From contig NC_056522.1 in NCBI RefSeq assembly GCF_019175285.1, positions 35,092,193 through 35,156,192 on the forward strand: a stretch of DNA of 64,000 nt. The letters are read 5' to 3'. Numbering within the stretch: position 1 is the first letter of the stretch; each line of letters opens with the position of its first letter. The translations under genes were made by a program, and so were the position numbers. Positions 56,144 to 64,000 of the stretch are shown here, piece by piece. The notes below the pieces were generated by a model. The model had not been told where the DNA came from. It saw nothing but the letters and a program-made list of their open reading frames with translations, and did no database searches. Source of the stretch: Sceloporus undulatus. Lineage: Eukaryota; Chordata; Lepidosauria; Squamata; Phrynosomatidae.

Positions 56144-57494
56144 CTAGAGAAGAAATTACATGCCAGTGATGCCCAATCTGTATTTTTTCTAACTTGTCCT
56201 CACAGCCTTCGCAACTTTTACACCCTTTAAGTCTCATGATTGAAAGAAAAGACATGACAAACAGTCAAAGTAAAAATATTAATTGCTCTCTTAATGAAGA
56301 TTTTATAATTCTATACAGAAACCTAGAAAAAACTTTTATTGGTGTACCACCTTGCATCATAATAGCAAGGTGGAAAGGTGGCAAGGTGGAAAAAAAATTA
56401 TTGTCCTACATCAGATAACTCAAAACATGATATTGTATGCATACAAAAATGGACCTCTAGAGATAGCAATTAAATAAACAAAGATATGGCAGATTTCACA
56501 GTAAAGTAATTGGTTTCCCTTCATATTGAGTACATCAATGAAAACAGTGAAGATACATAACCCCTGAAAACTGACAAATCTATGGAATTATGTTTGACAT
56601 CATTGATCGTATTCTGCTGTTTATCACATCTTCCTATAATTTTGCTTTATTTTACACTGTAACTTTTGACTTTTTTAAACTATGGGGTCTGTGTTTGCTC
56701 TAAAAACCAAATAACTTTGCTGTACGTGAAAAACAAATAGTATCCAATAAAATTAACAATTTATGGGAAATGTGGTGTCCCAAGTAATTAGCACAATCTC
56801 CTTGGATGGTTTCTACAATATCACAGGCGTCTTCAGTACTATAACACTTAACATGAAAATAATATTAATCTTGCTATTCAGATGAAAATGTTCACTTAAT
56901 CCAAACATTCCAGTCCCCTTAAAATTTCCTTGCACATCTTTACAAAAAAATCTCTCTCTCTTGATATACCTCAGTCATGCGTGCATGGTAGCTGCTTGTG
57001 CACCATGTTCAACACTTTTACAAAGAACTGAATCCATGAGAAACGTCACAGTAACCCAGCAGTGCTGCATGGATGGCATCTGCAGAGTGGACTCTCTCTC
57101 TTGGCAAAAGGAAAATGTTCATCTACAGAACCCACCCATTGTGAGTGAATGAGTTGTAGCCTGTTAGTAATGCAGCATGAAAGCTTCCCTTCCTCACCTC
57201 CATCCTGGGAGAAGAAAGGAAAAACATTCTGTATTCCATTTGGGTTTTAGAGCAGAATAAAAGCAGTGCTGCTTTTTTCTCCTCCAAATATAAGAGAGGA
57301 AGGGGTTGTCTGCATGGGCCCAAAGGCCCGTGTTCCCTCCGGCTTCGCATCTTCCAGTTCAGACAACACAGGTCAAAACTTTGGGGCCAGGATCGGTCCC
57401 AATCCTACCATACTGAACACAGTTCCAATGGATCTGGTCCAATCCCAGGGTAAACAGCCATTAACCAGGGTCAATTTGAACCCTGGTTTACTAC

Positions 57495-57965
57495 AGAACT
57501 GTGTATACATTTATCTTTGCAACAGAACTGTGTATACATTTTTCAGGAGCACCTGGCAACAGTGCTCACCCAGGTCGACATGGGGATGGGCAGGTATTTT
57601 ACACACCTGGAAACTCTGCTGCAAACCCTGCCTGTTTACATGGTTCTCCATGCTCCTTACCTTGCCGCACCATCGCTAGTATTGAGAAGCCCCCTATCAC
57701 CATGTCTGATGCAGAAACAGAGGAACCTGACCACATGGGTGCAGCCAGGTGCCCCGTTTCCACATCAGAAATGGTGATGAAGAGGTTCTCAATATCAGCA
57801 ACATGGCAAGGAAAGGAGTGTGTGACAGTATCACCAGTAGCGAGTCTTGGGCCATCAGGGGTACGGGTGTGTAAAACACCCACCCATCCTGACCCAGGTG
57901 AACACTGTGGCCAGGTGCTCCTGGAAAATGTATACACAGTTCTGTTAGTTTCAGCAATATAGTAT
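57495..57965. mobile_element. large palindromic element with open frames on both strands
   Basis: Left arm AACAGAACTGTGTATACATT, TTTCAGGAGCACCTGG, ACACACCTGG; right arm in reverse AACAGAACTGTGTATACATT, TTCCAGGAGCACCTGG, ACACACCCG. Inner arms also pair (CACCATGTCTGATGCAGAAA against TTTCCACATCAGAAATGGTG). The end phrase CAGAACTGTGTATACATTT is duplicated directly at 57495 and 57522. Frames of 86-153 codons arise on both strands, but they mirror each other and match no family I know. Confidence 0.7.
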
Positions 57966-58284
57966 TGCTCTCGTGCCCGCAAAAAATATTTTCAACCATT
58001 TGGAAAAAATCAAAACACACTGAAGTTTATTTGTGTGTGGTATCCCCATGGAGGTACATTTTGAGATAATTTTTCCAATTTTTAGTCTCAAAGGATCTGA
58101 TCTAGCATCTGTTATATCAACAAATATCAGAGTAGGCCCAAGGGGGTATTTTTAAAATCAGTGCTAGCTTTATATTACTAATGTTGTCATGTAACTCCAT
58201 ACTTGTCAATGGTATTGCAACAAAGACTAAGTATCTTGTTCATTTTGGGAACTGAAAGAGCTAAGGAAGAAAATGCAGGTGATT

Positions 58285-58400
58285 CAATATGCAAATAGAT
58301 CTTATAGCACCTTTGAGACTGAGAGAAAGAGTTGGTACCATAATGCTTCCACCTTCTTTCTCTCAGTCTCATTGGTGCTACAAGATCCCTTTGCATGCTA
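58285..58400. mobile_element. fold-back repeat related to 35690-35900
   Basis: AGATCTTATAGCACCTTTGA, GACTGAGAGAAAGA against TCTTTCTCTCAGTCTC, ATTGGTGCTACAAGATC. Only the outer arms remain; the central hammerhead-like part is lost. Confidence 0.55.
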
Positions 58401-59218
58401 ATCAATTCAAACACAGTTAATGTCTTGTCCTGTGCCATGAAACACACACACAAATTAAATAGGCTTGGAATTTCATGCCCTAATTCTATTCAAACTGCAA
58501 TGCCCAGAAGCCTCTATAACATCCAGGTGCCCCATGGCATAGGCAAGAGTTCTTCTAGTTCTGTCTTGAACACTGTACAAAAGCAGGATAACCATTGCTT
58601 TTTAATTGTTTTTCTAAATTTTTCTGCCATTCCCATGAAAGATCATTTAACCCAATCATCATTATACTTCAAAGAAACCTGGATTTAAACAGAATTGTAT
58701 TTTTGTTGTTTTGATTAGTGTCTAAACAACCACTTGTGCACAGTGCCAAGATATTAATGTACAGTATATTAATATTGAATTGTCATATTTTTATTGAAAA
58801 TAATAGTTTTTTATTATTATTAAATCTTTTAAAATTAGAATAGTTTTCAATAATATGGCTGCTGGTACACTGAAAAAAGCAAAAGAAACTACCCATTTTC
58901 ACTGTGAAGTAGAGGGGAAAAAACCCAAAATTTAAGTGAATGATGAATATTGGCAAAACAGTTAAGTTCAATTAATAAGGCCCATTTAGCTTTTAGTGAA
59001 ACATAATTTAAATTAAAGATGACCAAATAAAATAAATGATAATTTGAAGGGACTCTGGAATACATTTGACACTTGGGTAACTTTACATAAGTTATATTAT
59101 AGCAACATAGAACAGATAAACTACTACTGTTTTTTTTACTCTTGCAAGTTTTCAATTTAAATGAGAAAAGGCTGGGTAATGGGGGGGGGTGAAGAAAGTA
59201 CATTTTCATCACACTTAC

Positions 59219-59287
59219 CTTGCAGAGTCAGGATCTAAAATTAGAGCTTCAATTGCATGTGATATCAATAAACAACTCTGCTGTTGT
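59219..59287 (-). CDS. INTS7: INTS7 internal coding exon (69 nt)
   Basis: A short exon with donor GCAAG|GTAAGTGT and acceptor ACATCAG. The first base A completes a Leu codon begun as CT in the upstream exon. It then encodes QQQSCLLISHAIEALILDPD followed by Ser-Ala, and ends with AG of a split Ser codon. The result, VEL-QQQSCL on one side and DSA-S-FQEYG on the other, matches my memory of INTS7. The polypyrimidine tract is weak. A second AG 7 nt further in would break the frame, so the first AG is the one used. Confidence 0.88.
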
Positions 59288-59453
59288 CTGATGTAATGTT
59301 AAAGTTGAACAAATGAAATGTGTGAAATTTGTTTTATATTGTATGATACATAATATGACAGCCACGAGTTATTATAATTAAAACGGCCTTCATTACAGTG
59401 AATGGAGGGAGGGAGATATAGGTCATCATGAGTTTTATTTAAGTAATTCAAAT

Positions 59454-59512
59454 CACAGAATCAGAGTTGGAGGATATCACACAAGCAATCCAGTCAAACC
59501 CCTTCTCATCCT
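59454..59512 (-). mobile_element. CR1 LINE 3' fragment
   Basis: TCACAGAATCAGAGTTGGAG followed by CAATCCAGTCAAACCCC, the reverse of the CR1 3' region. Short and isolated. Confidence 0.65.
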
Positions 59513-59570
59513 TGGGCATGGTTGGGCAAGGAGACTGGAAGACTCTACTTCCTCATGTAAACTAACTATA

Positions 59571-59675
59571 ACTGGCCTTCAGTATCCATGGATTTTGGAT
59601 CCACGGATTCAACTATCCATGGCTTGAAAATATCCCCCCCCCCCCGAAACCAAACTGCAGCAGATACCAGGGGGC
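59571..59675. mobile_element. pogo/Tigger-like MITE remnant
   Basis: ACTGGCCTTCAGTATCCATG, GATTTTGGATCCACGGATTC, AACTATCCATGGCTTGAAAA. The right half is missing after a C-run. Confidence 0.6.
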
Positions 59676-60100
59676 TATAGGACAATTTGTTATTACATAT
59701 GAACTGGGACAAGTTGTGTTAATTTAAACATAAATTTGATTGAACCAATCAAAGACAAAACTGTTGTTTCTCATCATGGCTAATTTAAAAAGAACATAAT
59801 TTTTACCAGGTTCTGACCCAGTAAGAAACTGAAGTTAATTTAAACCCCAAGTAGATGGCTCCAATCTCTTTGTGACTATACTAGAGAAAAAGAGGGCAGC
59901 AGTTTTTAAGTCTTATGTTTGAACAAGGCTGTTATTTGGTGCCAAACAACTTGATTATGCTATGCACACATGGCAGCAAGATGTATTCAGGCCCAAGTTC
60001 ATATTACAAACACACAGTATGTTTTATAAATCAATGTAAGCAGTAACTCTGTCTTGATCAGGATCTAGGGAATCTGAGCTTATATGTAATAGAAAAAGAA

Positions 60101-61000
60101 CCGTATATACTTGTGTATAAGTTGATCTCCTGTATAAGTCAGTTTTTGGGGCCAAAATCACGGATTTTGATATGATCCATGGATAAGTCGAGGGTCAAAC
60201 ACTGGGGCAAGTTACAAAAGATCTAAAGGGGGAAACAAAGCACCACTTCCCTCCCTCCTTCTCTCTCAGCTCTCTCCTAAGGGTCACAGTCTCGGCATGG
60301 AAAATGGGGAACAAACCTCGGCGTGCACACACACACACACACACATTCTCTCTCTCTCTCTCTGCCTCTCCCTTCACCCCCATGATTTCCAAGGCTCATG
60401 GCTTGAAAAACAGGATACAAACCTCTCTCTTTCTTCCCTTCACCTCCACGATTTGCAAGGCTCATGGCCTGCAAAATGGGGTAGATACCCAGGGTGGTTT
60501 GTGGCATGTTCTGCTACTGCTGATTTTTCTGGCTGGCCCAGTTTGCAATGTCTCTCATGTTTCATGATTCTTGTTTGCACACTGCATTTGGTGGTCCCTA
60601 TGTAGACTTGTCCACAGCTGCATGGTATGCGGTAAACTCCTGCAGCTGTGAGAGGATCTCTTTGGTCCTTGGCTGAGCGAAGCATTTGCTGGATTTTCTT
60701 CATCAGTTTGTAAACCATTTGAAGGTTATGCTTCCTCACCACTTTGCCTATTCTCTCTGTGACTCCTTTGATGTAGGGTAAAAGTACCTTCCCTTTAGGA
60801 CTACCAAATGCAGTGTGCAAACAAGAATCAAGGAACATAGCCACATAGCCCCACAAAAAACTATGGATGCTGGCCATGAAAGCCTTCGACTTTACATTTA
60901 TAAGCAATATTAACCTATTCCCTCATATATAAGTCAACCCATGATTTGAGTCCATTTTCTGGCATAAATTTCTCGACTTATAGTTGAGTATATATGGTAG
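60101..61000. mobile_element. long-TIR DNA element hosting a Penelope fragment
   Basis: Left CCGTATATACTTGTGTATAA, GTTGATCTCCTGTATAAGTC; right in reverse CCATATATACTCAACTATAA, GTCGAGAAATTTATGCC. Internally there are two direct copies of a block with GGCTCATGGC and AAAATGGGG and a (CA)n/(CT)n run at 60328-60370. The Penelope segment (60480-60900) sits between the arms. Confidence 0.65.
60480..60900 (-). mobile_element. Penelope-like element fragment with GIY-YIG endonuclease
   Basis: Minus strand encodes GKVLLPYIKGVTERIGKVVR, then GVYRIPCSCGQVYIGTT, the GIY-YIG nuclease motif typical of Penelope-like elements, and HERHCKLGQPEKSAVAEHA (the conserved Glu and Ala-His block). The reverse transcriptase upstream is absent. 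The N-terminal residues of this frame come from a short inverted copy (60798-60830) of its own C-terminal region, so they are not native. Confidence 0.85.
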
Positions 61001-61762
61001 TTTCTCATAGCTGTGAAAAACACTCAAAAGGTGTTAAACACAGGACGGGCCTGGATGAACAGTTCAGAGGATGTGGTCCAGGAACTCTGGAACAGCCATG
61101 TGTACATTTACAATCATACGACAAGATTCACATTTGCAACTGAGGAATTATTTGCTGCAGCAGCTCCCAGACCCAAAGGAAAACAAAAACTGTCCTCAAA
61201 AGAGAGTAGCAGAGCATACAGTATAAGCATAACTAGGGAAAAAAATTTTTGGGTATACCATCCAGAAATTTCCAAGGGATTCCACAACTTGTACTTCAAA
61301 AAATATGAGCCTCTTAAAAAAATCTAGGCAGATTCTGGGCCACTTGTATTGAAAGATCTCCCTGCCCAGCAAAACCCAAAACTAATTTCATATTAAGTTC
61401 TATTTGGCTGCAGGTTTCATAAACTGAATAGAAGAGGGAAGGACCTCGGGGATAACAATTGGGAAAGTCCTATCTCTGAGACTTTAGAACCCATAACTAA
61501 TGGGTGGATGGAATTGAGTGAACTCCGCTGAACTAGATAAGAGTAATAATTTGACTTAGTAGCAAAGTTATTAGCATTGAATTCTACCTAACAAACTGCA
61601 ATAACATTCAACTTGTTTTTGAAGAGGAACTGGTATGTAGAAATCTCTTTATGTTTGTTCCTCAGGTTTTGCAACTCTTGAATTCCCTTAATAAATCCTT
61701 TATTTGAAAGCATAGCCCCTTGGGAAAAATGACTGGGCCCTGCATTTTAAACAGCAGGATAC

Positions 61763-61866
61763 AGCTCCACATTCCTCAAAGTTGCTGAGTCTGCATCAAA
61801 GGATGATTGATAAAGATCTCCGTATCTTGCAGCTAGGTTCCGGAATTCTTCCATGGAGAATTTCAT
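61763..61866 (-). CDS. INTS7: INTS7 internal coding exon (104 nt)
   Basis: This exon starts in phase 0 right after CGGCTATAG and reads MKFSMEEFRNLAARYGDLYQ, then SSFDADSATLRNVE, ending with CT of a split Leu codon. The donor is GTATCC, weaker than the other donors in this gene but supported by the frame of the next exon. The Met at the first codon is internal. The downstream intron (59288-61762) carries a CR1 fragment, a pogo-like MITE remnant and a long-terminal-repeat-type DNA element holding a Penelope fragment. Confidence 0.9.
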
Positions 61867-62078
61867 CTATAGCCGTGGTCAGGGTGGGGTACAGGTAAAG
61901 AAAAATAAAACACTGCTCATGACTTATTATACAGAATATAAAGAAGATCAAACATACACAGTGTCCTTGATTGAAGTCTTCAGTTGCTTAGTTCAACTAG
62001 TAAGACTCTGCTCCAGAGACCATGCTGTCTGTCCCAGAAAGAATCACTCCATAACTCCACCATTCCTCATCTAAAATT

Positions 62079-62437
62079 AGCGGCAAAGCAGACAGCCCTG
62101 AAGGGGTGGTGTGACTCTACCCCTGCCAGAGCCAGATTGGAGCCATGCAAACTGCATGCCGCAGCCCCAATCTGGCCATCCTCTGCCTCAAATAGAAGCA
62201 GAAAAAGTCAGCTCCTATTTGGGGCAGAAAAAAGCCACCCCTTCAGCTCTATAGCCAGCTTTTCATCGGCTCTGGGCCAAGTGGCGTCTGAACACCACGC
62301 CCCCAGGTCACCCAGATGCCAGTCAACATGTAATTACTGGCACAGCTTCTGGGTGATTCGGGGGCATGGCGTGTCTAAATGCCATGCCCCCAAGCCAGGA
62401 AGCTGGCTTTACCAGGCTGTCTGTTTTGGCCCTTAGT
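62079..62437. mobile_element. palindromic MITE (family D)
   Basis: Left GCAAAGCAGACAGCCCTGAA, right CCAGGCTGTCTGTTTTGGCC. Inner inverted pairs: GAAGGGGTGG with CCACCCCTTC, and GGCGTCTGAACACCACGCCC with GGGCATGGCGTGTCTAAATG. GC-rich compared with the intron. 359 bp. Confidence 0.7.
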
Positions 62438-63234
62438 TAAGTTTCCCTATCTTCTTTGGTTCCTATCTCCCACCAGCCATACAAATGGAAGTGGTAGGAG
62501 GTTTCTGGCAGGCTGCTCAGAATCCAGTTAGAGCTCACTGTTTGTGATTCAAGCTCATTACCTCTCTTCATAGTTGCTTCTGCACTGAAACTTGCCTAGT
62601 CTTGTTTCCTCTTCTCCATTGATTTGCTCTTAAGCTGTTATGCTTATACAATCCATGTCTTGCCTCGCTTCTGACCCCCTCTCAACAATTCCTGTACCCA
62701 TATGAGTTTCGGTAAATATCCCTTAGGAGCAGAATCTTTTCCATTCTTTCCTAGAATACTCTCCCTATACAGCCCACTAGTTGGCTAGACTTATTTTGGC
62801 CTTCAAAAGGCAGACGAAAGCCACAGAATTCTATCAGTCATTTGGAATCTGGGGACTGAAGGTTTTTTTTTTTAATGCTGCCCTGTTTTATTAAATTTGT
62901 ATTATTAATTTGCTCCAATTCAGAACTAATTTATGCATTTTTAAAAATTCTGCTGTGGTTACCACCACAGCTCCTTGTATGCTGTGATACAGGATACGAT
63001 TTCACTATACCACTTTTTTTTGTACATTTCAATATTCTTCATGAATTTAAAAGCATAAATAAAATCACAAATACATAACAACCATTAAAAAAACAACTGT
63101 TACTAATTGTCTTTTATTTATTTTAAACCAATTTAAAAAACTACAGGCTTAGATTGCTTCAGCAAATATACCAGCCAAGTGAAACAGGGGGATTAATAGA
63201 TATGGGAGGGCATAAAGGAAAAGGTAGGCAGGAA

Positions 63235-63312
63235 AGAAAGGATGCAGCAGCACCTTTAAGACTAGCTGATATATTTAAGTATGAACTTTTGTGGATTTTA
63301 TATAAGGGAAAT
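63235..63312 (-). mobile_element. Penelope-type terminal repeat fragment
   Basis: In reverse: CCACAAAAGTTCATACTTAA then TAGTCTTAAAGGTGCTGCTG, the same order as known terminal repeats (CACGAAAGCTCATAC, then TAGTCTTAAAGGTGC). Confidence 0.5.
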
Positions 63313-63421
63313 ATAAAAGGGTAAAGACTACATGAAAAGGAGGATACGTTCTTTAGGGATATCATTCTCACAGTGGTGTCACTGAAAATAATTAATCAGT
63401 TATGTTTATATTTTTGCCTAC

Positions 63422-63712
63422 ATGTGTAAATGTGTCCCCCCAGTGTCCCTTCACCTGGGGATGTTTATTGTCTCCCTGCTGGGATCCAAGGAGGTGGTTA
63501 TGTCATTCCTCCAGCTCTATGTGTGCCTGGTGTTTCCTCCAGACCCTCACCAGCAGCTGTGCTGGACAGTGAGGCACTCAGCATGTTTGCATTCCCACTC
63601 TCTCCTGTTGCTCAAGAGAATCCACCCATGCCTTCTCCTCTCTCTGTCTTCTTTGTCCACTCTAGTAGCTTCCTTCTTCCCCTTTAAGCTCCCCAGCCTT
63701 TGTGTATTTTAA
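63422..63712 (+). other. unexplained proline-rich open stretch in INTS7 intron
   Basis: Two overlapping plus frames (96 and 85 codons) in a GC-richer block. The second reads PPSVPSPGDVYCLPAGIQGG then LDSEALSMFAFPLSPVAQEN. I recognise no family. It may be a fragment of a transposable-element ORF or chance. Confidence 0.25.
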
Positions 63713-63970
63713 TAATTTTTACAACCAACATGGGTGAAGCACACACTGAAGATCCCACTGTAAAGCTAGATAATAAGATCAATATTCTATCTATAGAAGG
63801 CCTGTACCACCCAGCAGCTTGTTGCAAAGGGAGTCTCATACTCCAATATATAGTTCAGCAACAACAGCTCCCCACGTTTTGTGTGAGAGTTCACTTTCCT
63901 TATCTTAGTACACCAGTCCAAGCAAAAATATAGTTGCATAATGACAGCAGAGTCAGAAGGGAGCACTTAC

Positions 63971-64000
63971 CTGGTTGGAAATCCGTCCACACCGTTGGAG
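63971..64000 (-). CDS. INTS7: INTS7 exon, 5' part beyond the window edge
   Basis: The last 30 nt of an exon that continues past the right edge. The donor is CCAG|GTAAGTGC. In the frame required by the next exon (phase 0) it reads LQRCGRISNQ with no stop. Support is the strong donor and phase agreement with the 61763-61866 exon. The intron between them (61867-63970) is 2104 bp. The remaining N-terminal two thirds of INTS7, judged against a usual length near 960 residues, must lie to the right of this window. Confidence 0.78.

Noticed and set aside
57501-57962. 153-codon frame as a host exon
   Set aside because: It lies in a palindrome where both strands give mirrored frames, in an intron, with no matching splice logic.
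1-64000. Endogenous retrovirus or LTR element
   Set aside because: No paired LTRs, primer-binding site or gag/pol/env-like frame was recognised anywhere in the window.

Overview
This window is vertebrate nuclear DNA, almost certainly from a squamate (a lizard of iguanian type would fit, inferred from repeat content only). Diagnostic signs are a Sauria SINE with its ACCTTT-type tail (21745-22070), SINEs derived from 5S rRNA, tRNA/CORE-type SINEs ending in a Bov-B-like tail, a nearly full-length CR1 LINE, an L2 LINE, Bov-B/RTE and Penelope-like fragments, and many short pogo/Tigger-like and hAT-like DNA transposons. Two 10-N assembly gaps lie inside trinucleotide microsatellites.

The only host gene I can support is the 3' part of INTS7 (Integrator complex subunit 7), on the minus strand from the right edge of the window (64000) down to its stop codon at 48072-48074. 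Seven exons join in phase and encode about the last 306 residues. The splice sites are canonical except one intron that starts with GC (GC-AG intron, donor at 56010-56009). The INTS7 introns (657 bp to 4.6 kb) hold transposon debris, several hairpin-forming repeats, and a short stretch resembling one of the gene's own exons.

The left three quarters (1-48070) is intergenic: no host exon is recognisable. In other vertebrates LPGAT1 lies beyond the 3' end of INTS7, so this is probably the LPGAT1-INTS7 interval. By region: 750-1480 is a palindromic MITE split by a LINE fragment; 2351-3030 a pogo-like MITE and a SINE; 7260-11239 the CR1 LINE; 11878-14155 an antisense L2 LINE; 15-25 kb SINEs and MITEs plus copies of an unclassified dispersed repeat; 26.6-28.2 kb a Bov-B end and a decayed 76-bp tandem array; 29.9-30.2 kb a MITE with an internal 21-bp tandem repeat; 33.3-34.5 kb a nest of SINE, L2 and MITE; 35.7 kb a fold-back repeat with a hammerhead-like motif; 38.4-39.6 kb nested insertions; 40-46 kb Bov-B ends, pogo-like MITEs and a GC-rich L2-tailed composite.

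No cellular RNA gene, CRISPR array or intact retroviral/LTR element was seen. Nothing here acts as a multi-gene system. The most interesting items are the GC-AG intron and exon-like remnant in INTS7, the fold-back (self-inverted) repeats, the 76-bp array and the unclassified repeat family.
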